Assembly (NCBI GenBank): GCA_029202665.1
Contig: CP119326.1
Location: 3,232,782-3,296,781, forward strand
Direction of reading: 5' to 3'
DNA: 64,000 nucleotides
Source: Candidatus Brevundimonas colombiensis
Lineage (GTDB): Bacteria > Pseudomonadota > Alphaproteobacteria > Caulobacterales > Caulobacteraceae
Each line of letters opens with the position of its first letter. Position 1 is the first letter of the stretch. The notes under the pieces were generated by a model. That model saw only the letters and a list, made by a program, of their open reading frames with translations. It was not told the DNA's origin and did no database searches. Of this stretch, positions 51,460-61,004 are shown one piece after another. A program made the position numbers and the translations under genes.

Positions 51460-53289
51460 TCAAAAGCGCGAGCGGGTCTGTGCAATAATCACGTCGCTGG
51501 CGCGTTCGCTGACCATGTAGACGGCGCTGGCGATGAACAGGCCGGGGATGCGCGCAAACACGCTGGCGTCCACAACCCGCAACCCTTCCACGCCTCGCAC
51601 CCGGAAATCGCCGTCCAGCACCGCCATTTCGTCATCCTCCGCCCCGATCGGGCAGGTGCAGGATGCGTGGTGTCCCCAGGCGTTGTCGCGGATCCACTGC
51701 TGGACCTCTGCCGGTTCGGCGACGCCCGGACCCGGCAGGACTTCTTCGGCCACGATGCCGTCAAGCCTCGCGGCGATTCGACGCGCGATGGCGATGCCGT
51801 CGACGACACCCTGAAGATCGCGCCCCTCGTCGTCGTCGCCTTCCTCGAAATAGGCGAAGTTGATCGCCGGGGGATCGCGCGGGTCCGTCGTCGTCAATCG
51901 CACGGTTCCCGCACGATTGCGGGTGTGGCCCTTCAGGACGACCATTGTGAACTGATCGTGCTTGGCCGCGCTCTGGGCGGCGTAGCCGGGATAGTAGCCG
52001 TGGAAATCCACCGGCAGGGCGAAGACGAACAGGTCAGCTTCTTCCTCGGCGACGCTGGACTTGGCGATGAAGGCCGCCAGCGACCCATTGGTGCTGTAGG
52101 GGCCATTCTTGTCCTTTTCCCATTCCTGGAAGTGCTGGTCGCCCTTTCCGTCGCGCCCAGGCACGTCCAGATCGGCGTTCTCGAACAGGGGATAGTCGTG
52201 GATCAGCCGATGCACGACGCCAACCTCGTAACGATCCTGAAGATTGGACCCGACGCCGGGTCGATCCAGTTTCACCTGGATGCCCAGGTCCGCCAGATGA
52301 TCGCGCGGGCCGATGCCGGACAACATCAGGATCTGCGGCGTGTTGAAGGCGCCGCCGGACAGGATGACCTCGCGTTTAGCGTGAAAGGTCACCGGCTCTC
52401 CCGGTCCATGAGCGCGGGCCATTTCTGGATCGGCGCCATACAGATGCGCGCCGTCCAAGGCGGCCACGCCCACCGCGCGGTCGCCATCAAACAGGACGCG
52501 AGTGACCAGCGTGTCATATCGGATGTTCAGTCGGCCGGGATGCGCGGCCTGGGCGGCCAAAATGCGCTCGCGGGCGCCGTTTCGGCGTCCATTATCGATG
52601 GCGACCGGGATGAAGCTCATGCCTTCGCGCCGTTCGGACACGAACCGCCAGTCGTTCGGATCATTGGGCAACAACACATCTTCCGGCGTGCCGAACGTCG
52701 CCCGGCTTTCCGCTTCCACCGCGCCGATGATGTCCAGGAACCAAGGTTCGCGTCCCGCCAGTTTGGGGTCTGCGCGGGTCGTCTTCAGCCAGCCGTCGAA
52801 CCCGTGGCGTCCGGCGTCGCCGGGTCGCGCCGGACGGTCTGGGTCTGGATCCTTGCCGCGCCAGGCCTCCAGCCGTTGGAACCGTTTCCGCATCGCCTCT
52901 GCGCGCCAATCCGGATCTCCGGTCAACTCCGCCAGATGATCCCAGTCGGAGTTATGAGGATAAACGGCGACCAGGGCGCTGATCGCCGTCGATCCGCCCA
53001 GGGTCGCGCCGCGGGGATAGAGCACGCCGTCCCGTTCCGCGACGAACTTGCTATCGCGTTTTTGTTGCGCGTCATCGGCATAATGACGCACGAAGAAGTC
53101 CCAGCGCATTTCGGCGTCTTCACTGGCTCGAGCCTGCATGATCGGCACATCGTAGTAGGGACACCGGTGGTCGCTCCCGGCCTCGATCAGCAGGACGGAA
53201 TGCCCCGCCTCGACCAGATTGGCGGCCAGCGGCCCCCCGCCTGCGCCGGAGCCGACGATGATGAAGTCGTGCACGGCGTCGATCATCAC
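51460..53289 (-). CDS. GMC-family FAD-dependent oxidoreductase
   Basis: 609 residues. FAD motif FIIVGSGAGGGPLAANLVEAG, LYPRGATLGGSTAISALVAVYP, LSGGAFNTPQILMLSGIG, and active-site region WGHHASCTCPIGAEDD. Larger than the GMC protein at 36947 and only distantly similar, with an insertion around VSERREGMSFIPVAIDNGRRNGAR. Oxidises an alcohol group. Translationally coupled to the SDR (4-bp overlap). No operator-like palindrome was found upstream of this SDR/GMC unit, so it may not belong to the island regulon. Confidence 0.92.
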   Translation of the reverse strand: MMIDAVHDFIIVGSGAGGGPLAANLVEAGHSVLLIEAGSDHRCPYYDVPIMQARASEDAEMRWDFFVRHYADDAQQKRDSKFVAERDGVLYPRGATLGGSTAISALVAVYPHNSDWDHLAELTGDPDWRAEAMRKRFQRLEAWRGKDPDPDRPARPGDAGRHGFDGWLKTTRADPKLAGREPWFLDIIGAVEAESRATFGTPEDVLLPNDPNDWRFVSERREGMSFIPVAIDNGRRNGARERILAAQAAHPGRLNIRYDTLVTRVLFDGDRAVGVAALDGAHLYGADPEMARAHGPGEPVTFHAKREVILSGGAFNTPQILMLSGIGPRDHLADLGIQVKLDRPGVGSNLQDRYEVGVVHRLIHDYPLFENADLDVPGRDGKGDQHFQEWEKDKNGPYSTNGSLAAFIAKSSVAEEEADLFVFALPVDFHGYYPGYAAQSAAKHDQFTMVVLKGHTRNRAGTVRLTTTDPRDPPAINFAYFEEGDDDEGRDLQGVVDGIAIARRIAARLDGIVAEEVLPGPGVAEPAEVQQWIRDNAWGHHASCTCPIGAEDDEMAVLDGDFRVRGVEGLRVVDASVFARIPGLFIASAVYMVSERASDVIIAQTRSRF

Positions 53290-54059
53290 AGGCTCCGCGT
53301 CCAGGCGTCCTCTTGCTCGCGCCGGACCATCGCCTCGGCGCCGGCGGGCCGAACCGTTCGATAAGGCGGATGGTCCGCCTCGATCACCGCGATGATGGCG
53401 GCGATCATCTCGGCGGGGTCATGCTGCTTGTCCAGTTCGCGCACTGGCCAGTGTTCCACAATCCGCTCGCCCTGACCCCACCACTGATCCATGCTCTCCA
53501 TGCCGGTGTCGTTGAACCCTGTCCGGTAGGCGCCGGGATTAACGGTGACAACCTCCACGCCATAGGGCTTCAGCTCTTCGTGCATGGCCGAGCAGATGCC
53601 CTCCACCGCATGTTTAGAAGCGGCGTAGGCGCCGTCGAACGGCACCTTGACCAAACCGGCCACCGAGGACGTCCAGACGATGCGGCCAGCGCCCCGGCCC
53701 ACCATGGTCCGCGCGAAGCCCTGCGCCAGTTCAAGTGCGGCGAAGACATTGGTCTCGAACACCGAGCGGAAGACTTCCATCGGAATCTCGACCATGGGAC
53801 CAGATTCCATAATCCCCGCATTGTTGAACAGGGTGTCGATCTCCAATGCCAGCGCGTGCGCGCGATCGATCGAGTTCAACACGTCCAGCTTGATGACCTG
53901 AAGCGACAGGTTCTCGGCCTTGGCCGCCTGACGCAACTCCCACACCTGGGGCCAGATCTGGCAGCCGGCGATCACCTCGTGCCCGTTACGAGCCAGGCCG
54001 AGAGCCACGCCGCGCCCGAAGCCGGTGGCCGCGCCGGTGACCAGTATGCGTTTGGACAT
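53286..54059 (-). CDS. Short-chain dehydrogenase/reductase
   Basis: 257 residues from the ATG at 54059 (GGAGAG 7 nt upstream); a TTG 5 codons earlier is less likely. Cofactor loop VTGAATGFGRGVALGL (GxxxGFGxG variant), LFNNAGIMESGPM, TSSVAGL, catalytic YAASK. The FG variant and lack of a C-terminal IDGG motif resemble SDRs acting on steroid/retinoid-like or other bulky alcohols, but substrate cannot be assigned. Sits between the LuxR-type regulator and the GMC oxidase. Confidence 0.9.
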   Translation of the reverse strand: MSKRILVTGAATGFGRGVALGLARNGHEVIAGCQIWPQVWELRQAAKAENLSLQVIKLDVLNSIDRAHALALEIDTLFNNAGIMESGPMVEIPMEVFRSVFETNVFAALELAQGFARTMVGRGAGRIVWTSSVAGLVKVPFDGAYAASKHAVEGICSAMHEELKPYGVEVVTVNPGAYRTGFNDTGMESMDQWWGQGERIVEHWPVRELDKQHDPAEMIAAIIAVIEADHPPYRTVRPAGAEAMVRREQEDAWTRSL

Positions 54060-54077
54060 GGACGATCTCTCCAAGGT

Positions 54078-54800
54078 TCAGTTTTCAAGTTGGCCGGAAC
54101 GAACCAGCACCTGGACCGCCTGGGCGGTGTTGCTGACGCCCAGGCGGCGACGGATGCGTCGCAGGTGGTTTTCGATGGTGCGTTCGGACAGATTAAGACG
54201 CACGGCGATGTCGGCGTGCTGACGTCCCGAAGCGATCCAGCGCATCACCTCCAGCTCACGACCCGAGAGGCGGCGATCCTGGGTCAAATCCCCGCCGGCG
54301 ACCGTCAGTCGGCGGGCCACGCCGACCGCAGCCATCGCCACCGCCTGCAACTGAATGCGGGCCTCCGTCGAACTGTCGATCACGCCGCCGCCGAAGCTCA
54401 TGGCGCCGACCAGGCCGACCTGCCCGAAGACCGGGATCTGCAGGCCGTGAACGCCGGCGCCGACGGGCCGATCGACGACGCGATAGGTTTCGGAGCCAGG
54501 CGCGCCCGTCTTGGTCCAGAAAAACGGGCGGTCTGTTTCAAGGACGTGCTGATTGATCGGGCACCGCGCCAGATAGGCGGCCGTGTCGATCTCACCGCCG
54601 TCGCCGAACCAATCCCCCTCGATCCACAACAGGTGGTCGATCACGCCCTCGCCCGCTGGCGGCGTGGTGTAGAGCACAAAGCGATCATAGCCCATCGGGG
54701 CCGCAAAGGCGCGCACAGGGGACCTCAATGCATCCAGGTCCGTGCTCTGCTCGATCAGGCTGATCGTCGAAGCAAGCGGCGAAGGTTTCGACGCCGGCAT
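54078..54800 (-). CDS. LuxR-type regulator with autoinducer-binding-like domain (LuxR solo)
   Basis: 240 residues. N-terminal autoinducer-binding-type domain (about 15-155: FAAPMGYDRFVLYTTPP...GLQIPVFGQVGLVGAMSFGG) and C-terminal LuxR HTH (LSGRELEVMRWIASGRQHADIAVRLNLSERTIENHLRRIRRRLGV). No LuxI-type synthase is visible in the window, so it is a candidate solo that senses exogenous signals or a metabolite. It follows hchA by 4 bp and precedes the SDR/GMC genes, which it may control (inference). Confidence 0.88.
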   Translation of the reverse strand: MPASKPSPLASTISLIEQSTDLDALRSPVRAFAAPMGYDRFVLYTTPPAGEGVIDHLLWIEGDWFGDGGEIDTAAYLARCPINQHVLETDRPFFWTKTGAPGSETYRVVDRPVGAGVHGLQIPVFGQVGLVGAMSFGGGVIDSSTEARIQLQAVAMAAVGVARRLTVAGGDLTQDRRLSGRELEVMRWIASGRQHADIAVRLNLSERTIENHLRRIRRRLGVSNTAQAVQVLVRSGQLEN

Positions 54801-54804
54801 CGCG

Positions 54805-55674
54805 CTAGATCACGCCGACCTCGGCCAGGAGCGTTTCCGCCGCAAGCTTGCCCAGGGCGTTGCCGGCGAACGGGCTGTCGCCGGTCAGCAGCTTGCGGTC
54901 GGCGTGCACGGCGCCGGTCGGTTCGGTATTCAGGATGGTCACGCCCAGCGCCTTCAACTTCTCGCCGAAATGCCAAGCCAGGTGGCCCGGCATATAGCCA
55001 ATCTCGGGCGTCTCGCGGTCTGTCGCGTCGGGGAAGGCCATGATCGAATAGCCCTTGAATGGAAAGTCGTTGGCCTTTCCATCGTGCGCGCAAGCGAGGA
55101 AGGCGCCCGGGCCGTGGCAGATCGAGATGATGTGCCGGTCGTTGGCGAACGCCCAGCGAAGGACGGCGTCGACTTCGTCGCTGAACGGCAGGCCCGCCAG
55201 GGGGCCATGCCCGCCCGGGATGAAGACGGCCACATAGTCCGAATCGGGCCCTAGGGTATCGACGACCTCTCGAAGGTTCAGCGGGTTCTGGAACTGCTGC
55301 AGATAGGCCAGGTGCAGTCCCGTAATCTCCTTGTCCTCCTTGGGCATGGCCCAGAACTCGAACTTCACCGGATTGCCCGACACCGTGGCGATATCGAACT
55401 CGAACCCAGCCTTGTGCAGATGATACATCGGCAGCAGCGTCTCGACGGGATGGTTGCCGGTCGAAAACAGCTTGCCGTTCGCCATCTCAAGATACCGCTC
55501 GTCCGTGCCGATCACGAGAATGCGGCGATTGCCGGTGTAGGGGTTGGGATAGTCGGCCCCGGACAGATCGCTCTTCGGGCTGGTGAACTGGCTCAGCGAA
55601 AACTTCGATGGGAAGTAGGCGTTGAACTCCGCCTCATCCGTCTGAGGCTCTTTGCTGAGGGGGAGGATGCTCAT
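54805..55674 (-). CDS. hchA: Hsp31-type glyoxalase III/chaperone HchA
   Basis: 289 residues from the ATG at 55674 (GGAG 8 nt upstream). Matches E. coli Hsp31 closely: FPSKFSLSQFTSPKSDLSGADYPNPY, ILVIGTDERYL, NGKLFSTGNHPVETLLP, catalytic SICHGPGAFL (nucleophilic Cys followed by His), RKLLTGDSPFA. Glutathione-independent methylglyoxal glyoxalase and holding chaperone/deglycase-type DJ-1 superfamily protein, cytosolic. Leads the run hchA-luxR-SDR-GMC and may remove reactive aldehydes from oxidase activity (inference). Confidence 0.95.
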   Translation of the reverse strand: MSILPLSKEPQTDEAEFNAYFPSKFSLSQFTSPKSDLSGADYPNPYTGNRRILVIGTDERYLEMANGKLFSTGNHPVETLLPMYHLHKAGFEFDIATVSGNPVKFEFWAMPKEDKEITGLHLAYLQQFQNPLNLREVVDTLGPDSDYVAVFIPGGHGPLAGLPFSDEVDAVLRWAFANDRHIISICHGPGAFLACAHDGKANDFPFKGYSIMAFPDATDRETPEIGYMPGHLAWHFGEKLKALGVTILNTEPTGAVHADRKLLTGDSPFAGNALGKLAAETLLAEVGVI

Positions 55675-56017
55675 TTGGGCGGCTCCGTTGTCTGATCGGC
55701 GCACCTTGAACGCATGACGACCAAGTTAAAATGAGGGCTGCCCCTCAATCCGTGGCGCACGATAGGCGCGCCTTGGACAATGGATACACGCCGCATCCGA
55801 TCCATACGGCTCCGCATCAAGCCCAGCACGCGGCCTTTGAGGCGGCTTGGCGTCCCGCTTGAATGGCGCCGCCGCCGACCTCCGCTTTGAGTAGCGGCGC
55901 TGTAGAGCCACGCGATGGCGGAACCCGGTGAAGCCTCGCGATGACGGGATCGCTGCGGACGTAAACTCAAATTCCGATTCCCTTGAGTAAACGGAGACCA
56001 GGCCGACAAGGCTGATC
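55675..56017. other. Intergenic region upstream of hchA, no supported gene
   Basis: 343 bp between the histidine kinase stop and hchA. Short minus-strand frames here have no motifs. Contains a small repeat GAGGG-ctgc-CCCTC at about 55732-55745 and probable hchA promoter sequences; no clear boxes could be assigned. Confidence 0.35.
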
Positions 56018-57421
56018 CTATGGTTCCCCGTCACACGGCAGGTGCAGAACAGCGGTCAACCCGACATCCCCATGCCTGATCTCCAAACGGCCGTTCATGG
56101 CATGAGCGAGTTGTTTGGCAATCGACAGTCCCAGACCGGATCCAGAGACGTGGTCATCGTCGATGGCGCGATAGAAGCGCTCGGTCAGTCTTTGTCGCCT
56201 GTCTGGTGCGACGCCTGGGCCATCATCTGAAACCGAAATACCGATCTCTTCGCCTTCTTTCGTCACCCTGACCGTCAGCATGGCGCCCGAACCGGCGTAG
56301 CGGATCGCGTTGTCCAATAGATTGCTGATGATCTCGGTCGTCAGCAGAGGATCGCAAAATCCATCCAGGCGAGGCGCCTGGGCCACGAAATCCAGGTCCT
56401 GTCCAGCGGCCAGAGCACGCGGTGCGTGGTCCATCGCGATCTGCCGCGAAAGCTCGACCAGATCGACCGAGCGGGGGGCGGCGCTTACAGCGTTCTCCGC
56501 GCGGGACAAGGCCAGAAGCTGTTCGAGCAGCCTTTGCAAACGGGTCGCGCTGGCGTCCAGATCGGCGATCCGCTCACGCCCCTCAGACGGTTCGGTGATC
56601 ATCCGGTCGAGCAGCCCGATGTTGGTCCGCATGACGGCGACCGGCGTTCTCAGTTGATGCGAGGCGTCGGCGGTGAAGCGGCGCAAGCCGTCGACGGCCG
56701 CATCCAGCCTGAGCAACAGGGCGTTGAAGGCGCCGATCAGGCGACGAACCTCGGCGGGGGCCTGGTCGATCGGCAAGGGAGTGAAGTCGGCTTCTGCGCC
56801 CCGCGCGTCGGCGGCGGCCTCGATGCGCCGCAAAGGTCTCAGCCCCCATCGAACGGCGGCCGGAACCAGCAGGGCGGTCAGGGCGATAATCGAAATCTCC
56901 AGCGCGCCGAGCGCCAATAGAAGCTGGGCGGCCAGCGCATGACGCGCATCCAGGGTCTCGGCGACCTGGACGACAACCAAGCCCTCGATCCTGGGCAACC
57001 GCCGCGCCTCTGACGCGATGCGGACACGCCGGTCACGGTAATCCAGGTATCGAAACTGGGTGACGCCCAGGGCGGGCGACGGCGTGACGGGCAGATCGTC
57101 ATAGCCCGTCACCAAACCTTGGGGCGCAGTCACGCTGTAATAGACATTGTCGCGGGCGTCGTTCTCCAGCATCCCGAACGCGGCTGGCGGCAGGTCCAGG
57201 GTGACGCGCCCCCGGTCGACGGCCACAGTGTCGGCGACAGCGCGGGTCGAGGCCTCCAGCAGCCGGTCGTGAACCCGCTCGACAATCCTGTTGATCAGCA
57301 GCGCTCCGCCCGCGCCCAAGACGAGAGCCACAGCGATCATCGGCCCCAGCAATGCGCGCAGGAGTCGGCTGGTGACCGACCCGGGCGGCGGGCGAAGGAT
57401 GAGATCAGGCGGAGGCGTCAA
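56018..57421 (-). CDS. Sensor histidine kinase
   Basis: 467 residues from a TTG at 57421 that overlaps the response-regulator stop by 17 bp; the longer frame runs through the regulator gene in another frame. Membrane segment at the N-terminus, periplasmic domain (about 45-150), second membrane helix near 170-190, HAMP-like linker, H-box DASHQLRTPVAVMR, N-box NLLDNAIRY, G boxes DDGPGV and GSGLGLSIAKQL. TctE/QseC-like architecture. Partner of the regulator at 57405; the divergent ABC importer is the likely target. Confidence 0.9.
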   Translation of the reverse strand: MTPPPDLILRPPPGSVTSRLLRALLGPMIAVALVLGAGGALLINRIVERVHDRLLEASTRAVADTVAVDRGRVTLDLPPAAFGMLENDARDNVYYSVTAPQGLVTGYDDLPVTPSPALGVTQFRYLDYRDRRVRIASEARRLPRIEGLVVVQVAETLDARHALAAQLLLALGALEISIIALTALLVPAAVRWGLRPLRRIEAAADARGAEADFTPLPIDQAPAEVRRLIGAFNALLLRLDAAVDGLRRFTADASHQLRTPVAVMRTNIGLLDRMITEPSEGRERIADLDASATRLQRLLEQLLALSRAENAVSAAPRSVDLVELSRQIAMDHAPRALAAGQDLDFVAQAPRLDGFCDPLLTTEIISNLLDNAIRYAGSGAMLTVRVTKEGEEIGISVSDDGPGVAPDRRQRLTERFYRAIDDDHVSGSGLGLSIAKQLAHAMNGRLEIRHGDVGLTAVLHLPCDGEP

Positions 57422-58076
57422 GCAGATACCCCAGACCACGCAGGGTTCGGATAGAAGGACCGTCCGGCTCCAACTTGCGACGCAGGCGGCCGATATAGAC
57501 CTCGAGGGCGTTGGGCGCGATTTCGTCCTCGTAATCGAACACGTCGGCCAACAACCGTTCCCTGGGGACCACCTTGCCGCTCCGAACGGCCAAACTTTCC
57601 AGAACGGCCCATTCGCGGCGCCGCAGGTCGAGCCCCCTGCCGTTGACACTGGCGACGCCCGCGCCGCGATCCAACGTCAGGCTGCCGACGACCAGCAGCG
57701 GACTGGGTTCGCCCTGGCCGCGTCGCACCAGGGCCCGCACCCGCGCCTCCAGTTCGGCCGGCGCGAAAGGTTTCAACAGGTAGTCGTCCGCCCCAAGGTC
57801 CAGACCTGCAACGCGATCATCCACAGTGTCACGCGCCGTCAGGATCAGGATCGGGGTGCGCGATCCCCCCCGCCGCAGATCGCGCAGCACATCGAACCCG
57901 GACACGTCGGGCAGACCGATGTCCAGAATGATCAGGGCGTAGGCGTGGTCTCTTGCGAACTCGACCGCCGTCTTGCCATCCGGCGCCGCATCGACGGCGT
58001 GCCCCAGCGCCTTCAGCGAAGCCGCCAGTCCTCGCCGTAATGGGGTGTCGTCCTCGACAAGAAGGATGCGGGCCAT
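57405..58076 (-). CDS. OmpR/PhoB-family response regulator (TctD-like)
   Basis: 223 residues from the ATG at 58076. Receiver domain with RILLVEDDTPLRRGL, phosphoacceptor Asp in LIILDIGLPDVSG, TARDTVDDRVAGLDLGADDYLLKPF; C-terminal winged helix with RREWAVLESL and NALEVYIGRLRRKL. Divergent from the ABC importer genes with a 100-bp promoter region, so it probably activates them when the kinase senses the solute, as TctDE does for tricarboxylates (inference). Confidence 0.93.
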   Translation of the reverse strand: MARILLVEDDTPLRRGLAASLKALGHAVDAAPDGKTAVEFARDHAYALIILDIGLPDVSGFDVLRDLRRGGSRTPILILTARDTVDDRVAGLDLGADDYLLKPFAPAELEARVRALVRRGQGEPSPLLVVGSLTLDRGAGVASVNGRGLDLRRREWAVLESLAVRSGKVVPRERLLADVFDYEDEIAPNALEVYIGRLRRKLEPDGPSIRTLRGLGYLLDASA

Positions 58077-58176
58077 GAGCTCCGAAACGCGACAGGTTGA
58101 CGACAGCTTCTGAGGGCTAGCCTCACCAGACAAGAGCAACAAGACTCTTTTGGAAGAAACATTTCAGGAGGCGGCC

Positions 58177-59334
58177 GTGCAGAGACGCACGTTCCTTACC
58201 CTATGCGCGGTCGGCGGAACCGCAGCCTCTGGCGGGCTGCTGTGGAACGCCTTGCGCGACGATCCCCTGGCGGATCGTCCCGTCCGTCCGCCGTCGCCGG
58301 CCAGCGTCGCATCCGTCCCTGCCGGCTATTCGCGCTCCTACGCGCAGATCATCGAGGCGGCCAAGCAGGAGGGCGTGCTCAGCATCTATTCGGCGACCGA
58401 CGCCCGCGAGGTCGCCGCCCTGCTGGCAGACTTCCGCAGCCTGTATCCCGGCATCAGCGTCGAATACGCCGACCTGAACTCCACCGAGATCTACAGCCGC
58501 TTCATCGCCGAAGTCGCCGCCCGCGAGGGCACCGCCGACTTTCTGTGGAGTTCGGCGATGGACCTGCAGATCAAGCTGGTCAACGACGGCTACGCCCAGG
58601 CCTATGCCTCGCCCGAGAAGCCGGCCTTGCCGGACAGCGCGGTCTGGAAGAACGAGGCATATGGCACCACCGCCGAGCCGATCGTCTTCGCCTACAACAA
58701 GCGACTGATGCCGGCGGGCGACGTGCCGCACAGCCACGCCGAACTGACGGCCCTGCTTCAACGCAAGCCCGATTTCTATCGGGACAAGATCACGTCCTAC
58801 AATCCCGAGAAATCGGGCGTCGGCTTCCTCTACATCACCCAGGACGCCCAGGTGACGGGCGACACCTGGGACTTCGTCAGGGCCTTGGGACCGACCGCGC
58901 CCAAGCTCTACACCTCGACCGGGGCCATGATGGAGCGCGTCGTTTCCGGCGAGAGCCTGCTGGCCTTCAACATGATCGGCTCCTATGCGCTGGAACGATC
59001 GTCCAAGGACCCGAGCGTCGGCGTCATTCTCCCGAATGACTATACGCTGGTGATGTCGCGGATCGCGTTGATCCCCGCCGATGCGCGCCACCCCAACGCC
59101 GCGAAACTGTTCCTCGATTTCCTGCTGTCGAAGCGCGGTCAGGAACATTTGCGCGCGCGTCACATGCGGTCGATCCGCTCCGATGTCGCCGCTCCCGAAG
59201 GCGTGGACGAAATCCCGCAGGACACGCGCGAAATCCGCGTCGGACCGGCGCTGCTCGCCAACCTGGATCAGGAGACGCGGCTTCGCTTCCTGCGGCGCTG
59301 GCGCGACACCCTTGGCGCCAAGGGAGCCGCCTGA
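58177..59334 (+). CDS. ABC transporter substrate-binding protein, AfuA/FbpA type
   Basis: 385 residues from the GTG at 58177 with AGGAGG 6 nt upstream; an in-frame TTG at 58150 lacks one. N-terminus QRRTFLTLCAVGGTAASGG looks like a twin-arginine signal. Mature part: EGVLSIYSATDAREVAALLADFRSLYPGISVEYADLNSTEIYSRF. Members of this family bind ferric iron or phosphorylated sugars. I do not see the Tyr-Tyr iron pair of FbpA clearly (the region reads VVSGESLLAFNMIGSYAL), so an organic anion or phosphate ester is plausible. Operon with permease and ATPase. Confidence 0.88.
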   Translation: MQRRTFLTLCAVGGTAASGGLLWNALRDDPLADRPVRPPSPASVASVPAGYSRSYAQIIEAAKQEGVLSIYSATDAREVAALLADFRSLYPGISVEYADLNSTEIYSRFIAEVAAREGTADFLWSSAMDLQIKLVNDGYAQAYASPEKPALPDSAVWKNEAYGTTAEPIVFAYNKRLMPAGDVPHSHAELTALLQRKPDFYRDKITSYNPEKSGVGFLYITQDAQVTGDTWDFVRALGPTAPKLYTSTGAMMERVVSGESLLAFNMIGSYALERSSKDPSVGVILPNDYTLVMSRIALIPADARHPNAAKLFLDFLLSKRGQEHLRARHMRSIRSDVAAPEGVDEIPQDTREIRVGPALLANLDQETRLRFLRRWRDTLGAKGAA

Positions 59335-59336
59335 CC

Positions 59337-61004
59337 ATGAACCGTAATCTTCGCATCGCCCTCATAGTGGCGGCCGCCATCGCCATCTTGGCGCCGATCG
59401 GTCTGGTCATCTGGCAGAGTTTCCTGGACGGCCCCTTCTTCGCCCGAAACATCCACCTCAGCCTGAACGCCTTCCGCTTCGTCTTCAACGATCCGGCCTT
59501 CTACAAGGCCCTGGGCAATTCGGCGTTGATCTCGACGGGAATGACCCTGATCGCCGTACCGATCGGGGCGCTTCTGGCCCTGCTGCTGGTGCGCACCGAT
59601 TTGCCAGGCGTGCGCTGGCTCGAGCCGCTGATGCTGGCGCCGATGTTCATTTCGTCAATCGTCCTGGCCTTCGGTTTCGTCGTCGCCTTCGGCCCGGTCG
59701 GTTTCGTCAGTCTGTGGGTGAAGGACCTGATCGGGTTCATCCCCTGGAACCTCTATTCCAAGACCTCCCTGATCCTTCTGGCCGGTCTGACGCATGTTCC
59801 GCACGTCTATATCTACGCCTCGACCGCCCTGCGCAGCCTGGGCTCCGACGTCGAGGACGCGGCGCGCGCGACCGGCGCCGGTCCGTTCCGCACGGCCTTG
59901 ACGGTTTCGCTGCCCATGATCATGCCCAGCCTGCTGTATGCGGCGGTTCTGGTCTTCTTCCTGGGTTTTGAACTTTTCGGCCTGCCGCTGATCCTGGCCG
60001 ATCCTCAAGGCGTGCAGGTTCTGGCCACCTACCTCTACGGCCTGACCAATGTGCTCGGCGTGCCCAGCTATCAGCTGATGGCCGTGGTGGTGATCGTCAT
60101 CATCGCCATCGCCCTGCCGCTCGTGTTCCTGCAACGCCGTCTGCTGCAGAACGCCAACCGCTACATCTCGGTGAAGGGCAAGGCGTCGCAGAGCCGGCCG
60201 TTGAGGATCGGAGCCTGGAAATGGCCGGCGTTCGTCTTCATCGCCCTGTGGCTGCTGATCACGGTCGTCGCGCCGGTCGGCGCCCTTCTGATGCGCGCCT
60301 TCGTCTCCTCCTGGGGCGAAGGCGTGGATATCGGCCAGGTTCTGACGCTGAACAACTTCCGCGAACTGTCCGAATATCCGAACGTGATCCGCGGGATCAT
60401 CAACACCCTCTTGCTGGCTGTGGTCGGCGGGGCGGCGGCGGTCGGCGTCTATACGCTGCTGAACTTCGCCACCCACCGCTGGCCCACGAAATGGAGCGCG
60501 GCGCTCGACTATCTTGTGCTGCTGCCGCGCGCCATGCCGGGCATCATCGCGGGCCTGGCCATCTTCTGGGTCTTCCTGTTCTTCCCGCCCTTGCAGCCGT
60601 TCCGCCAAACCCTTCTGGCCATGTGGTTCGCCTATATGCTGGTGTGGATGGCCTACGGCATGCGGCTGGTCTCGGCCTCGCTGCTGCAGATCGCGCCTGA
60701 GCTGGAAGAAGCGGGTCGGGTGGTCGGAGCCTCAGCGGGCCGCGTCAGCCGGGAGCTGACCCTGCCCCTCATCCGGGCCGGCCTGATCGGTTCCTGGCTG
60801 CTGCTCTTCGTCACCTTCGTCCGCGAATATTCGACCGGCGTCTATCTGCTTAGCCCCGGCACAGAGGTCATCGGATCCCTGCTCGTCTCCCTGTGGGCGA
60901 CCGGCGGTGTCGATCTGGTGGTCACCCTATCCGTCCTGAACATCGCGATGGTCTGCAGCGGCCTGCTGCTCCTCGCCGCCTTCGGAAAGAAGAAAAATGG
61001 CTAA
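59337..61004 (+). CDS. ABC transporter permease, fused two-domain FbpB/AfuB type
   Basis: 555 residues with two tandem permease domains (about 1-275 and 290-555). Each has an EAA loop contacting the ATPase: SDVEDAARATGAGPFRTALT and PELEEAGRVVGASAGRVSRE. About twelve membrane helices. Starts 2 bp after the binding-protein stop and overlaps the ATPase ATG by 8 bp. The single-chain duplicated form is typical for iron(III)/phosphosugar-type importers. Confidence 0.94.
   Translation: MNRNLRIALIVAAAIAILAPIGLVIWQSFLDGPFFARNIHLSLNAFRFVFNDPAFYKALGNSALISTGMTLIAVPIGALLALLLVRTDLPGVRWLEPLMLAPMFISSIVLAFGFVVAFGPVGFVSLWVKDLIGFIPWNLYSKTSLILLAGLTHVPHVYIYASTALRSLGSDVEDAARATGAGPFRTALTVSLPMIMPSLLYAAVLVFFLGFELFGLPLILADPQGVQVLATYLYGLTNVLGVPSYQLMAVVVIVIIAIALPLVFLQRRLLQNANRYISVKGKASQSRPLRIGAWKWPAFVFIALWLLITVVAPVGALLMRAFVSSWGEGVDIGQVLTLNNFRELSEYPNVIRGIINTLLLAVVGGAAAVGVYTLLNFATHRWPTKWSAALDYLVLLPRAMPGIIAGLAIFWVFLFFPPLQPFRQTLLAMWFAYMLVWMAYGMRLVSASLLQIAPELEEAGRVVGASAGRVSRELTLPLIRAGLIGSWLLLFVTFVREYSTGVYLLSPGTEVIGSLLVSLWATGGVDLVVTLSVLNIAMVCSGLLLLAAFGKKKNG

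Noticed and set aside
51667..53364. 565-codon plus-strand frame over the second GMC oxidoreductase
   Set aside because: Antisense shadow of a recognised GMC protein.
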